A stretch of DNA of 64,000 bases from Prochlorococcus sp. RS04 (GCF_001989455.1 NZ_CP018346.1:1178001-1242000), one strand, 5' to 3'; shown: positions 27,497 through 36,552, counted from the first letter of the stretch. Numbers and translations: made by a program. Notes: generated from the letters alone by a model not told the origin.

Positions 27497-29530
27497 TTAG
27501 AATAAATTATTTTTTGCCCCAAATACTTCTTCTGAAATGATTAGTAAAGAGCTTCGACTCTTTATTGAAACAGATTTTTTATTAATAGTTAAGGGTTCAA
27601 AAATTTCAGATATGCTAGTGTCGATAACTTTTAACCAATTATATTTACATTTCGGCAAAGGGAAATCGATACTTTTTGAATATGCATTTAAACCTATCCA
27701 AACCAGAGGGTTAGTTATGCCTTTGTTAATGCTAAAGGCAACTGTGTGAGACCAACTACTCCAATCTGGGCTATCTAACTTTGTTCCATGCCAATGATAT
27801 GTTGGAATATTTTCATTGGTTTGATTATAAGGGAAGAATGATGGATTGAAAATGTTTATTAGCTTTTTTCGGATTTTTATAACGTATTTAAAATATTCTA
27901 ATAATTCCAAATCTTGTTGACCATGTTCCCAACTCATACATCCCAATAAATTATTTTGGCACCAAGAATTGTTGTTCCCGCCTTGTGATCTTCCTATTTC
28001 ATCACCCATAAGTATCATTGGAACACCCTTAGAGATAAGTAAACTAAGAATAAGATTTTTTTGTTGTCTTTTTCTTAAATTATTGATTAATAAGTTCGTA
28101 GTTGGTCCCTCAGTACCATGATTCCAAGAATTGTTATGGTTATCTCCATCTCTATTTTGTTCTCTATTGGCAAAGTTATGTTTTCTATTGAAAGTTACTA
28201 AGTCTTTTAGAGTGAATCCATCATGTGAAGTAATAAAATTTATCGACTTTGGAAAAATATTATCTTCTTTATAGATAGATGGCGTCCCTTTTATTTTATC
28301 GCTCATATTCCAAGCTGTATCTTTATCACCCTTCCAAAATCTCCTCAAGTCATCTCTAAAATGACCATTCCAAGTGAAAGTATTCTTAGATGGGAAATCA
28401 CCTAATTTATATAAACCGCCACAATCCCATGGCTCACTTATGAACTTGATATCGATAAGTTCTGGTTCACATTCTATATCTTCAAAAATTGGAGGATTAT
28501 CAAGCGGTGAAAGATTTTCTCCTCTTGATAGGGCAATTCCTAAATCAAATCTAAAACCATCAACTCCTAATTCACTCGCCCAACACTTTAAAGATTCAAT
28601 TATTAGTTTTCTAACTAATCCTCTGTTTGCTGCAATAGTATTACCACATCCGGAGACGTCCTGATAATTTTTATCTTTTCCAATAAAGTAATAAAGATTT
28701 TCATCTATACCTTTCCAAGATATTGCTGGCCCTTTTGAATCACCTTCGCAAGTGTGATTGTATACAACATCTAAGATGACTTCAATGTCTGCTTTATGAC
28801 ATTCCTCTACAAATCTTCTAAATTCCTCTCTATTCTTTACGGCAGATTCATTCGAAAGATATTCAAAATGCGGAGTAAACCAATTAATTGGACTATATCC
28901 CCAAAAATTTTTTAGACCATTTGGGGCATCAGTAGGATCAAAACAAAAAATTGGAAGTAATTCAATTGTTGTAATACCCAGTTCTTTGAGATAAGGAATT
29001 TTTTTAAAAAATTTCTTAAAACAACTTTCATCTTTATCAGTTGATTCAGTGAAAGCTTTGATATGGAGTTCATAAATAATTGTTTCTTCCCAAGAATGTT
29101 TCGGTCTTGGATAATCCTTAAAATTAAATAATTTTCTATCGCAAACAACACTTTTAAGACAAGAATTAGTATTTTCTTGATTTTTTAATGCATTTTCTCT
29201 TTTATAACTTCTCCATCCGGTAATACCCCTTGAACATGGATCAAGTAATACTTTTTTTTCATAGTTATTATTAATCTCATTATTTTTTTGTTTCACTCTA
29301 TAAGCATAAATACAACCTTCATCTAGATTTTTTATTTCCGCATGCCAGTATGGACCTGTATTATGAGTCTGATCTAATTTGAATGTGCTTTTTGGGGAAA
29401 TAGAGTCCTCTTTCTCAAACAATAAGATTTCTACATATTCTGCATTTGTGGCTACTAAGGAAAAATTAATCCCTTGCGAAGTTAGAGAACTTCCTAAAGG
29501 AAACGGTTTACCTTTATTGAGATGAATCAC
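27497..29530 (-). CDS. glgX: Glycogen-debranching enzyme (isoamylase type)
   Basis: A CBM48-like N-terminal domain (about 1-150) precedes a GH13 catalytic barrel. The nucleophile is in DGFRFDLGIA, the acid/base Glu in FISEPWDCGGLYKLGDF, and the transition-state Asp in FITSHDGFTLKDLV. At 677 residues it matches cyanobacterial GlgX, which hydrolyses alpha-1,6 branches of glycogen during dark breakdown. The gene is monocistronic, converging on tRNA-Gly. A long AT-rich gap lies upstream. Confidence 0.94.
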   Translation of the reverse strand: MIHLNKGKPFPLGSSLTSQGINFSLVATNAEYVEILLFEKEDSISPKSTFKLDQTHNTGPYWHAEIKNLDEGCIYAYRVKQKNNEINNNYEKKVLLDPCSRGITGWRSYKRENALKNQENTNSCLKSVVCDRKLFNFKDYPRPKHSWEETIIYELHIKAFTESTDKDESCFKKFFKKIPYLKELGITTIELLPIFCFDPTDAPNGLKNFWGYSPINWFTPHFEYLSNESAVKNREEFRRFVEECHKADIEVILDVVYNHTCEGDSKGPAISWKGIDENLYYFIGKDKNYQDVSGCGNTIAANRGLVRKLIIESLKCWASELGVDGFRFDLGIALSRGENLSPLDNPPIFEDIECEPELIDIKFISEPWDCGGLYKLGDFPSKNTFTWNGHFRDDLRRFWKGDKDTAWNMSDKIKGTPSIYKEDNIFPKSINFITSHDGFTLKDLVTFNRKHNFANREQNRDGDNHNNSWNHGTEGPTTNLLINNLRKRQQKNLILSLLISKGVPMILMGDEIGRSQGGNNNSWCQNNLLGCMSWEHGQQDLELLEYFKYVIKIRKKLINIFNPSFFPYNQTNENIPTYHWHGTKLDSPDWSSWSHTVAFSINKGITNPLVWIGLNAYSKSIDFPLPKCKYNWLKVIDTSISEIFEPLTINKKSVSIKSRSSLLIISEEVFGAKNNLF

Positions 29531-29868
29531 TTTTTCTTTATCATTGATTAGTTAAATATTGAGATAATTTATTTAAATTACTGATATTTGAATAATAGAT
29601 GCAAAATTTAAAAAAAAAACTCAAATTTAAGGCTTCACTAATCAACTTTATTAGATCTTAGAGAGTATTAATTTTCTAATTAATTACAATTTCTTCATCC
29701 ATTTGGTCAGTGCATAAAACGATTTATAGAGAAAGTTTAATAATGAGAAAACTAGATTTTTCTTGATTTCAAAATACAAATTGTGTTTTTTCATGTGATG
29801 AGAAGGAAATATATCTGAAAATTAATAAAACATAATAAATAGCTCAAATTCTTAAATTCACACCCACT

Positions 29869-29968
29869 TTGACATTCCCTCCCTTTGCTAAATGTAGTTA
29901 GATTGTTAATGCTAAATCTAGTGCCACCAATGCTTCTTGCTGTTCTCTAAATGAAGAGGCTATTTTTT
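29869..29968 (+). ncRNA. Candidate short plus-strand transcript (sRNA or leader-type mini-ORF)
   Basis: TTGACA at 29869-29874 could be a -35 element, although no clean -10 sits at 17 bp. About 60 nt downstream is an intrinsic terminator. Between them is a 13-codon ORF (29909-29950; MLNLVPPMLLAVL). No protein-coding gene on this strand precedes the terminator, so something short is probably transcribed here. Boundaries are guesses. Confidence 0.3.
29932..29968 (+). terminator. Intrinsic terminator in the glgX-hupB gap
   Basis: GCTTCTT (29932-29938) pairs with AAGAGGC (29954-29960), with one G-U pair and a 15-base loop, followed by TATTTTTT. It is orientated for plus-strand transcription, and on the minus strand no T-run follows. 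Confidence 0.55.
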
Positions 29969-30083
29969 ATAAATAAAAAAGCGCGGTTATAAGAAAAAAT
30001 AATGTTGCTAAAAATGTCCCTAAAATTTGTATAAAGCTTTGCGCCGCCGGCATTTTCGGTTGCCGTATTTGTATTTGCTCCAT
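29967..30083 (-). CDS. Possible 38-residue single-helix membrane protein
   Basis: An ATG at 30083 opens 38 codons ending in TAA. The N-terminal 14 residues are polar and Gln/Pro-rich (MEQIQIRQPKMPAA). The rest is one hydrophobic helix (FIQILGTFLATLFFLITALFYL in outline), the layout of small photosynthetic or NDH-type subunits. The coding stretch has GC-rich codons (CCGGCGGCG) unlike the surrounding AT-rich spacer, which supports constraint. It matches none of the small Psa, Psb, Pet or Ndh subunits whose sequence I can recall. No clear ribosome-binding site is visible. It is divergent from hupB. Confidence 0.45.
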   Translation of the reverse strand: MEQIQIRQPKMPAAQSFIQILGTFLATLFFLITALFYL

Positions 30084-30096
30084 ATGATGTGAAAGT

Positions 30097-30113
30097 TCGA
30101 GGTTTAAACTCGA
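30097..30113. promoter_or_regulatory. Imperfect palindrome upstream of hupB
   Basis: TCGAGGTTTAAACTCGA reads the same on both strands except for one mismatched pair around a central base. It lies between the divergent 38-codon ORF and hupB, where a regulator of either promoter could bind. No known operator is recognised. Confidence 0.3.
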
Positions 30114-30153
30114 TTTAAATCTTTTTTAACCCCTAGCTTTAATTTAAATTTCA

Positions 30154-30429
30154 ATGAACAAAGCTGATTTAGTAAATCTTGTTGCAGCTCGTACAGAGCT
30201 CACAAAAACGGATGTTTCTTTAGTTGTTGATGCAGCTATTGAAACTATTGTTGATTCAGTAGTGGAAGGCAAAAAAGTCTCTTTACTAGGATTTGGTTCT
30301 TTTGAACCAAGAGATCGTTCTGCAAGACAGGGTTTAAACCCTAAGACAGGCGAAAAAATTGCAATACCCGCTAAAAGAGTTCCAACATTCTCTGCAGGTA
30401 AACTTTTTAAGGATAGAGTTCAAGGATAA
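30154..30429 (+). CDS. hup: Histone-like DNA-binding protein HU
   Basis: HU is the dimeric nucleoid protein that bends DNA. The sequence MNKADLVNLVAARTELTK, the GFGSFEPRDRSARQGLNPKTGEKI arm region and KRVPTFSAGKLFKDRV are diagnostic over 91 residues. It is followed by its own intrinsic terminator. A palindromic element lies 41 bp upstream of the start. Confidence 0.97.
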   Translation: MNKADLVNLVAARTELTKTDVSLVVDAAIETIVDSVVEGKKVSLLGFGSFEPRDRSARQGLNPKTGEKIAIPAKRVPTFSAGKLFKDRVQG

Positions 30430-30461
30430 TTTTTTTAATCTATTTCTTCCTTTAATAACAA

Positions 30462-30490
30462 GGTGCTCTTTTAGGGCATCTTTTTTTTTA
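30462..30490 (+). terminator. Intrinsic terminator after hupB
   Basis: GGTGCTC and GGGCATC form a stem with two G-U pairs around a short TTTTA loop, followed by nine T residues. It ends the hupB transcript before the next small gene. Confidence 0.85.
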
Positions 30491-30567
30491 AATTGCAAAA
30501 AGATGCAATTAGCTCAATGCCCAATACATTTAATGAGGTATCCAAAATTTTGAAATCTTAAGAATTA

Positions 30568-30879
30568 ATGAAATGTTTAACTATTTTATTCCTTAAATTT
30601 TTGTTGTTATCTAATTTTGTTATGGCTGAAACAATACCAACAAAGTCTAAGATTTTAAAACAATCTAGTGATTGTTTAAAAGATTCTCGAACCCAAATAT
30701 GTAAAGAATTAGTTTTTGAAATAGAAAAATTTCAATTAGAAGTATTTGACCAAAAAAGATTCAAATGTCAATCAAGTTTATTGGGGCTGCAAACGGAAAT
30801 TATTGAAGCTTATTTTTTTAATAATTTCTCAAATGAGAGCATTTCATTAATGATCCCATATGTGATTAAAAATTGTTAA
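30568..30879 (+). CDS. Small secreted hypothetical protein
   Basis: The 103-residue product has a clear signal peptide (residues 1-20, LLLSNFVMA then ETIP). The mature part has Cys residues near 35, 45, 72 and at the C-terminus, which could form disulfides in the periplasm. It is rich in Lys, Ser and Phe, with no recognised domain. It is the first of three small plus-strand genes after hupB. Confidence 0.6.
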   Translation: MKCLTILFLKFLLLSNFVMAETIPTKSKILKQSSDCLKDSRTQICKELVFEIEKFQLEVFDQKRFKCQSSLLGLQTEIIEAYFFNNFSNESISLMIPYVIKNC

Positions 30880-30933
30880 TTATTAAAATAATTTATTTTT
30901 TTGGAATATTATAAATTTGTTATTTAATTTGTA

Positions 30934-31176
30934 ATGGTAAAAGGTTTTTCTGAAAATGAAGTTAAGAATAATACTCAAAATACTCAAATTAAAGAAAAAA
31001 AAGGCTTAGCTGGTTTTCTTAAAGGCAAGAAATTTACTTACACCTTGCCAGGCAAAAAACAAATAAATATTTTTGGATCAATAGTAATAGGCTTAAATAT
31101 CATTTTAGTGTTTCTAGTAATCCTGTATTTAAATAATCAAGAATTCCATGACTTTGTATTTAATGTTGGACGTTAG
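30934..31176 (+). CDS. Small single-pass membrane protein, unknown
   Basis: The 80-residue product has a charged Lys/Asn-rich N-terminal half (about 1-45, including KEKKGLAGFLKGKKF) and one hydrophobic helix (about 47-66, IFGSIVIGLNIILVFLVILY). It ends in NVGR. Positive charges before the helix suggest the N-terminus is cytoplasmic. No family is recognised. Confidence 0.6.
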   Translation: MVKGFSENEVKNNTQNTQIKEKKGLAGFLKGKKFTYTLPGKKQINIFGSIVIGLNIILVFLVILYLNNQEFHDFVFNVGR

Positions 31177-31234
31177 CTATATTTTTAGATCGAAAGATTT
31201 TATTAGATGATATATTTAAATTTTAGAATATCTT

Positions 31235-31492
31235 ATGAAGGTAGTTAATTTAGTTTCTCAAGTATTTTTTTTGTTGATAACTGTTCTATTTTTGATATAT
31301 TTTCTAACAGGTTATGACTCCGCTTTTGAGGCAGACCAAAATTGTCATTCATATCTTTCAAGTTACGATAACCCATCTAGAAATTATGGTTGTGACCATG
31401 ATACTGAGACTCATCAGTGGATACTTTACGAGTCCAATGAAAGTAAAGAACCAGCAAAAATTATTAAGAAATTTAGGTACAAGTTTTTATAA
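31235..31492 (+). CDS. Small exported or membrane-anchored hypothetical protein
   Basis: Residues 5-25 are strongly hydrophobic (VSQVFFLLITVLFLIYFLTGY) and would act as a signal anchor. The remaining 60 residues are polar with Cys and His (DQNCHSYL and YGCDHDTETHQW), which could bind metal or form a disulfide outside the membrane. The family is unknown. It overlaps the convergent 70-residue gene by 6 bp. Confidence 0.55.
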   Translation: MKVVNLVSQVFFLLITVLFLIYFLTGYDSAFEADQNCHSYLSSYDNPSRNYGCDHDTETHQWILYESNESKEPAKIIKKFRYKFL

Positions 31493-31699
31493 ATCAATTT
31501 TCTTATAAAAAAACTTTGCAGATATAATAGAGATAAGAGCTGTAATTGTGAAAGTAAGATATTGATATATGCTTCCTTCTAAGTAGATTTTATTTTTATA
31601 TAAAGGAAAATCGACTAAAGATCCTAGAGTACCCCAAATAATTACCCAAACAGATATGTATAAGAATACTTTTATTGGATTAGATTTTTTTGCTTCCAT
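31487..31699 (-). CDS. Small two-helix membrane protein, unknown
   Basis: The 70-residue product has two hydrophobic segments (about 10-27 and 42-63) separated by a short charged loop (DFPLYKNKIYLEG). It is 2 bp downstream of the HLIP gene on the same strand, so it is very likely co-transcribed with it. No named family is recognised. Because of the pairing, a role alongside the HLIP in thylakoids is possible but unproven. Confidence 0.6.
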   Translation of the reverse strand: MEAKKSNPIKVFLYISVWVIIWGTLGSLVDFPLYKNKIYLEGSIYQYLTFTITALISIISAKFFYKKIDL

Positions 31700-31701
31700 T
31701 T

Positions 31702-31947
31702 TTAATTAATACCAAAAATTGAAGAAGTAACAGGTCTGCCGCTAAAAACTAACTCGGTTAATATAAGCATTAAGAATCCAATCATTGCTGCTCTACCATT
31801 TACAAGTTCAGCACTGCTATTAAATCCAAAAACATTCTTTACTTCATCTCCCTGATTGTCTACCCATTTTGAGTATTCATTATCGGTTGATGATGTATCA
31901 GTAAAATCATCATTTTGATTTTCTATAGGAGAGCCGTTTTCTTGCAT
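31702..31947 (-). CDS. hli: High-light-inducible protein (HLIP)
   Basis: Residues 36-68 match the one-helix chlorophyll-binding motif of HLIPs. FGFNSSAELVNGRAAMIGF contains the chlorophyll-ligating E47, with N50 and R52. The N-terminal 35 residues are acidic and disordered-looking, a longer extension than the minimal HLIP. HLIPs protect photosystems and chlorophyll-synthesis complexes under light stress and are multiplied in Prochlorococcus. The hli genes are targets of NblS, which is encoded at 8-10 kb. Confidence 0.93.
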   Translation of the reverse strand: MQENGSPIENQNDDFTDTSSTDNEYSKWVDNQGDEVKNVFGFNSSAELVNGRAAMIGFLMLILTELVFSGRPVTSSIFGIN

Positions 31948-31991
31948 AGATTTTTTTTATTTATTCTAGTAATTTTAAAACTAGTTTATTA

Positions 31992-33017
31992 TTAAATTAA
32001 ATTTGAAATTATAAAAAAAATTAAGACAAAAATTATTATCCATAAAAATTGTAATCTCAAAATTAATTGACAAATTAATTTAATTTTCTCTCCAGTGCAA
32101 TTATCTCCATCCGCATTGATCTTTGGCTTTTTAATAATCTCATTTTTATATTTACTTTTTCCACCCAATTTTATTCCAGAAATATAAGCAAATATAGCTT
32201 CTGAAATCCCAGCATTAGGCGAATCATATTTTTTACCATCAAGATAGCTTTTTTTTATAATTGATCCATACTCATTAATTTTGAGGCTAACTAAAGGTAA
32301 TGTAATTAAAACTAATCTTGAAGGAATAAACGTAAAAATATCTTCGATTTTTGCACTGAAAAAACCTAAATATCTAAAATAATCATATTTGTAACCTATC
32401 ATTGAATCTAAGGTACTTATGGCTTTATAAGAAAAACCAAGTGATAAAGGCCCTGGCAGAAAAATTGAAAATTTCATCAAAAACATTCCAATAAAAATCC
32501 AAAATAATGGACCAAATATTCCATCAACAGAATTTTCGGTAAGACTCTCTGTACTTGATCTCAAAAGATGTTCTAAAGAAGATGAACTTACATCCCTGCT
32601 TACTATCCTTTGTACCTTCTCTTTGATTATTCTCTTATTTTGGTCATTAATTTTTTCCCGTTCTATTAGCTCTGCAATCTCTTTCACACTTGAAATAAGT
32701 CCCTTAGTCGCAATACAACTTGAAAGTCCAAAAAAAATTAGCAATCCACCAAAAAAATTATTTTTTGATTGCACATAACTGAGTTCTATCAACTTACCTA
32801 AACCAAAACTCATTACTATGGTGGATATAGCTACTATTAAACCTCCCCAAAACAATATATTTTTATTTTTCCCAAAATTACTTATGAAGTAATCAGATAT
32901 TTTTTTTATGTAAAAGCCAATTATTTGAACAGGGTGGATTAAGAATCTTGGATCGCCGATCAATAAATCAAAACCAATCGATCCAAGTAATATTAAAAAT
33001 AAATTTATTTCAGCCAA
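31992..33017 (-). CDS. cobD: Adenosylcobinamide-phosphate synthase
   Basis: This multi-pass membrane enzyme (CbiB/CobD family) attaches aminopropanol to adenosylcobyric acid in cobalamin synthesis. Family marks are [21 protein letters not shown] near the N-terminus, [31 protein letters not shown] and [16 protein letters not shown]. The 341-residue length is normal. The start overlaps the ilvC 3' end by 13 bp on the same strand. No cobalamin riboswitch is visible. Confidence 0.93.
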   Translation of the reverse strand: MAEINLFLILLGSIGFDLLIGDPRFLIHPVQIIGFYIKKISDYFISNFGKNKNILFWGGLIVAISTIVMSFGLGKLIELSYVQSKNNFFGGLLIFFGLSSCIATKGLISSVKEIAELIEREKINDQNKRIIKEKVQRIVSRDVSSSSLEHLLRSSTESLTENSVDGIFGPLFWIFIGMFLMKFSIFLPGPLSLGFSYKAISTLDSMIGYKYDYFRYLGFFSAKIEDIFTFIPSRLVLITLPLVSLKINEYGSIIKKSYLDGKKYDSPNAGISEAIFAYISGIKLGGKSKYKNEIIKKPKINADGDNCTGEKIKLICQLILRLQFLWIIIFVLIFFIISNLI

Positions 33018-33994
33018 CTGAACATCGAGCGCAAACCTTTACCTACTTTCTCAATTTCATGTTTTGAGTTCTCTTCTCTTAATTTTGTCATTAAGGGTTT
33101 GTTTTTATCGCATTCTTCCACAAAATTCTTAGCGAAAGTTCCATCTTGAATATCTTTGAGAATTTTCTGCATTTCTTTTTTTGTATCACTATTGATAAGT
33201 CTTTTACCACTTACATAATCTCCATATTCTGCAGTATTTGAAATGGAATCTCTCATTTGAGATAAGCCTCCTTTCACCATTAAATCAACAATAAGTTTAA
33301 CTTCATGTAAGCATTCGAAGTAAGCAAGTTCGGGTTGATACCCTGCCTCTACAAGAGTTTCGAAACCTGACTTGACCAGTTCTGATAATCCTCCGCACAA
33401 AACCGCTTGTTCGCCAAATAAATCAGTTTCTGTTTCTTCTTTAAAGTTTGTTTCAAGAATCCCAGCTCTCGTTCCTCCAATCCCTTTAGCGTAAGCCATT
33501 GCTAATGATCTTGCACTTCCGGAGGAATCCTGCTCAACTGCAAACAGTGCTGGAACTCCTTGACCGTTCTGATATTCCCAACGAACAGTATGTCCAGGTC
33601 CTTTTGGGGCAATCATTACAACATCAACAAAACTAGGAGGTTTAATAAGTCCAAATCTTATATTGAAGCCATGGGCAAAACTTAGTATCTTTCCTTTTTT
33701 TAAGTTTGGTTCTATTTCTTTAAGGTAAACATCTTTCTGAAACTCATCGGGGAGTAGAATCATAATCCAGTCTGCTTTTTCGCAAGCTTCAGAAACGCTA
33801 AATACTTGTAGACCATCGCTAATAGCTTTGCTTTCAGACTTACTTCCCTTATATAGTCCAACAATTACATCCATACCGCTGTCTTTAAGGTTTAGGGCAT
33901 GTGCATGACCTTGTGATCCATATCCAATAATGGCTATTGTTTTATTTTTTAAAAGACTTAGATCTGCATCTGTGTCGTAAAAGAGTTGGGTCAT
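33005..33994 (-). CDS. ilvC: Ketol-acid reductoisomerase
   Basis: This enzyme performs the second common step of valine and isoleucine synthesis. The NADPH-binding motif [15 protein letters not shown], the [10 protein letters not shown] block and the metal/substrate site [11 protein letters not shown] with [19 protein letters not shown] are clear. At 329 residues it is the short class I enzyme. It overlaps the downstream cobD by 13 bp. Confidence 0.97.
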   Translation of the reverse strand: MTQLFYDTDADLSLLKNKTIAIIGYGSQGHAHALNLKDSGMDVIVGLYKGSKSESKAISDGLQVFSVSEACEKADWIMILLPDEFQKDVYLKEIEPNLKKGKILSFAHGFNIRFGLIKPPSFVDVVMIAPKGPGHTVRWEYQNGQGVPALFAVEQDSSGSARSLAMAYAKGIGGTRAGILETNFKEETETDLFGEQAVLCGGLSELVKSGFETLVEAGYQPELAYFECLHEVKLIVDLMVKGGLSQMRDSISNTAEYGDYVSGKRLINSDTKKEMQKILKDIQDGTFAKNFVEECDKNKPLMTKLREENSKHEIEKVGKGLRSMFSWLK

Positions 33995-34103
33995 TAGTTG
34001 TAGCTTCTTTGCTTTTGATAGTTATTATTTTAGACATTAAGGTGGCAATAAACCAAAAAATTATTAATTTAAAAATTAAAATTAAAATATTTATTTAGAG
34101 AGT

Positions 34104-34715
34104 TTAAGAATGATTTGCTTCGCTTGGATGTGTAATAACTCTATCGATTAATCCATAATTTTTTGCTTCTTCCGCACTAAGAAAATAATCTCTGTCAGTA
34201 TCCTTTTCAATTTTCTCAAATGATTGGCCTGTCATATCTGCCATAGACATGTTTAACATATCCTTAATTCTTAAAATTTCCTTAGCTTCTATTTCAATGT
34301 CACTTGCTTGGCGTTGAGATGTCCCTCCTAAGGGTTGATGAATCATTATTCTGCTGTGGGGCAAAGCAACTCTTTTACCTTTTGTACCAGCAGCCAATAG
34401 GAACGCTCCCATGGAGGCTGCGAGGCCTACGCATATGGTTACTACATCACTTTTTACGTATTTAATAGTGTCATATATAGCCAAGCCAGCAGTTACTGAT
34501 CCTCCTGGGCTATTTATATACAGATAGATAGGTTTGGAATTATCATCAGAATCTAAGTAAAGCATTTGTGCCACAAGGCTGTTAGCAATACCATCATTTA
34601 CTTCTTGACCAAGAAAAAGTATTCTTTCAACACCTAGTCTTGTATAAATGTCAACCCATCTTTCGTATTGACTTCCTGGAAGTCTGTAAGGCACGCTTGG
34701 AGTTCCTATTGGCAT
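34104..34715 (-). CDS. clpP: ATP-dependent Clp protease proteolytic subunit (catalytic)
   Basis: The Ser-His-Asp triad is intact: S101 in GLAASMGA, H126 in MIHQPLGG and an Asp near 176 in DTDRDYF. The 203-residue length is normal. It lies 24 bp downstream of clpR. In cyanobacteria the matching catalytic paralogue (ClpP3) assembles with ClpR into the essential core that works with ClpC (established for Synechococcus). Confidence 0.95.
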   Translation of the reverse strand: MPIGTPSVPYRLPGSQYERWVDIYTRLGVERILFLGQEVNDGIANSLVAQMLYLDSDDNSKPIYLYINSPGGSVTAGLAIYDTIKYVKSDVVTICVGLAASMGAFLLAAGTKGKRVALPHSRIMIHQPLGGTSQRQASDIEIEAKEILRIKDMLNMSMADMTGQSFEKIEKDTDRDYFLSAEEAKNYGLIDRVITHPSEANHS

Positions 34716-34739
34716 GATTTTAAAATAGTTTTGTGAGTG

Positions 34740-35411
34740 TTAAATTTTATTTGGGAGATCTTTTTGACTTGTGAGTATTCTATCGATAACTCCATAATCT
34801 AGTGCTTCTTGGGGGTTGAGATAACTCATCCTGTCAGAGTCTTTTGAGAGCTCTTCGATAGTCTTACCAGTATTACGAGATAAAATCTCCAGCATTGATT
34901 TTTTATTTTTCAAAACTTCCTCAGCTCTTATTTGGATATCGGTTGCTTGGCCTCTTGCTCCGCTGATAGGTTGATGCAATACAATAGAAGCATGTGGAAG
35001 AGCGGCTCTTTGCCCCTTAGTGCCAGATGAAAGGATAACTGCAGCAGTACCCATTGCTTGTCCGATACATATTGTGTGTACGGGAGGTTTAATGTAGCTT
35101 ATTGTGTCGCAGATAGCGAAAGCTTCTGTTTCAAAACCAACTGCGTCACCGGTGTACCAACTTGTCCCAGTTGAATTGATATAGAAATAGATTGGTTTTT
35201 CTGGGTCCTCAAACTCTAGATAGAGAAGTTGAGCAATGATTAGCTCAGTAACATCCATTCCTAGTTGTCTTTTCGCATCATCATCTGAAAATAATGGTAA
35301 ACCAAGATAAACAATTCGCTCTTTCAGCAAAAGAGAGGGTAGATCAGGTGGCGGGGTCCTCATAACGGTGTTTTCGCCGTAATAAGGAGCAGATACAGTC
35401 ATGTGTATCAC
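34740..35411 (-). CDS. clpR: Non-catalytic Clp protease subunit ClpR
   Basis: The protein aligns with ClpP, but the catalytic Ser position is replaced: the GLAASMGA of the neighbour reads GQAMGTAA here. The His motif (VLHQPISG) is kept. The IYFYINSTGTSW block also departs from the SPGGS of active subunits. These are features of cyanobacterial and plastid ClpR, a structural member of a mixed ring. The protein has 223 residues. It is transcribed with clpP. Confidence 0.93.
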   Translation of the reverse strand: MIHMTVSAPYYGENTVMRTPPPDLPSLLLKERIVYLGLPLFSDDDAKRQLGMDVTELIIAQLLYLEFEDPEKPIYFYINSTGTSWYTGDAVGFETEAFAICDTISYIKPPVHTICIGQAMGTAAVILSSGTKGQRAALPHASIVLHQPISGARGQATDIQIRAEEVLKNKKSMLEILSRNTGKTIEELSKDSDRMSYLNPQEALDYGVIDRILTSQKDLPNKI

Positions 35412-35442
35412 AAAATTAAGATTGAACTGATTCTAGCTAGAT

Positions 35443-36552
35443 TTAGCCCTGTGTCGCTGGTGATTTAAAAGATTTGTTTGACTCAGGATTATTTATTAGT
35501 TTTCCAAAGACCATTCTTCCGGTTGGAGTTTGTAATGCTCCTGTGATAACAATATCTAATCTGCTTCCCACAAAATTCTTTGCTTCATCAATAACTACCA
35601 TTGTGCCGTCATCTAAATATCCAATACCTTGCATTTTTTCTTTGCCTTCTCTCACTATTTTTATGTTAAGTGATTCTCCTGGTTGTACTTCTGGCCTTAA
35701 AGCAATAACTAAATCACTCAAATTCATAACTTTTAATTCTTTAACTTCAGCAATTTGGGAAAGATTGTAATCAGCCGTAATTAAAGTTCCTGTCATATCC
35801 TCAGTAATTTTCAAGAGTTTTTCATCTACTCCATTACCTTCATACTTTGTTGGGTTTATTACAAGTCTTCTCCCATATAAATCTCTTAATTCTTTTAATA
35901 ACTTGAGACCTCTTCTGCCTTTCGACCTTTTTTCATTACTACTTGAGTCAGCTAAAGTTTGTAATTCATCAATTACACTTTGAGCAACAATTAATTGACC
36001 TTCCAATAATCCACAACTTAATAGGCCATTGATTCTTCCATCAATAATTACGCTAGTATCTAGAATTTTTGGACTTGCAGCAGGGAGGATTCCTTCATTT
36101 ATTAGATATGCATCCGTATTATTTGGATTAAATAATCTCAATAATGTCCTTCCATGTGTATCTGCCAACTTATAACCAAGGACACCAAAGAAAATGTTGC
36201 TTAATACGGCCGCTAAAGGTTTTGCAAAAAAAACCTCTCTAGGGAAGGGAATTAATAGTATTGGAGCAAGTAGGAGATTCGCAACAAGTAATCCTAAAAT
36301 TAATCCAACGGACCTACTTATAAGTAAGTCAGTTGGCATTGTTCTTATTTGATCAAGAAACGTCTTTCTAAGTTGAAGAAATACAAAACCAGCTGCTAAT
36401 CCTACAAAAAAACCAATTATTGCTAAAACAATTCTAAAACCTTCTACATTAGATACCTGTTTGAGTATGTCTACTGGCAATAAATCAACACCAAGCCATC
36501 CTGAAGCTGCCCCAGACAATACAAATAAAATTAATACTAAGATATCTGTCAT
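35443..36552 (-). CDS. PIN-TRAM membrane protein (YacL-like)
   Basis: Four hydrophobic segments occupy about residues 1-135. They are followed by a PIN-like RNase domain (about 160-285) with acidic residues in ILDTSVIIDGR and in the LITADYNL motif. A C-terminal TRAM RNA-binding domain (about 290-350) reads GEGIGYLDDGTMVV-like (KMQGIGYLDDGTMVVID). This matches the Bacillus YacL family. A membrane-tethered RNA-cleaving role is inferred. It lies 31 bp upstream of clpR on the same strand. Confidence 0.87.
   Translation of the reverse strand: MTDILVLILFVLSGAASGWLGVDLLPVDILKQVSNVEGFRIVLAIIGFFVGLAAGFVFLQLRKTFLDQIRTMPTDLLISRSVGLILGLLVANLLLAPILLIPFPREVFFAKPLAAVLSNIFFGVLGYKLADTHGRTLLRLFNPNNTDAYLINEGILPAASPKILDTSVIIDGRINGLLSCGLLEGQLIVAQSVIDELQTLADSSSNEKRSKGRRGLKLLKELRDLYGRRLVINPTKYEGNGVDEKLLKITEDMTGTLITADYNLSQIAEVKELKVMNLSDLVIALRPEVQPGESLNIKIVREGKEKMQGIGYLDDGTMVVIDEAKNFVGSRLDIVITGALQTPTGRMVFGKLINNPESNKSFKSPATQG

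Larger units (their letters stand above)
29531..30153. other. 623-bp gene-poor interval between glgX and hupB
   Basis: Long for this compact genome. I see a candidate promoter element (TTGACA at 29869) and an intrinsic terminator (29932-29968) for a short plus-strand RNA, a 38-codon minus-strand ORF (29967-30083), and an imperfect palindrome (30097-30113) between that ORF and hupB. The glgX-proximal part (29531-29860) is extremely AT-rich and shows nothing I can support beyond likely promoter sequence for glgX. Confidence 0.6.

Noticed and set aside
30051-30063. Possible CRISPR or repeat array in the glgX-hupB gap
   Set aside because: No direct repeat of useful length recurs. The GC-rich patch is a single hairpin-like stretch inside the 38-codon ORF.
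33990-34110. Possible riboswitch or attenuator upstream of ilvC and cobalamin riboswitch for cobD
   Set aside because: The ilvC leader is short and AT-rich with no Val/Leu/Ile-rich leader peptide or hairpin. cobD starts inside ilvC, so there is no room for a B12 box.
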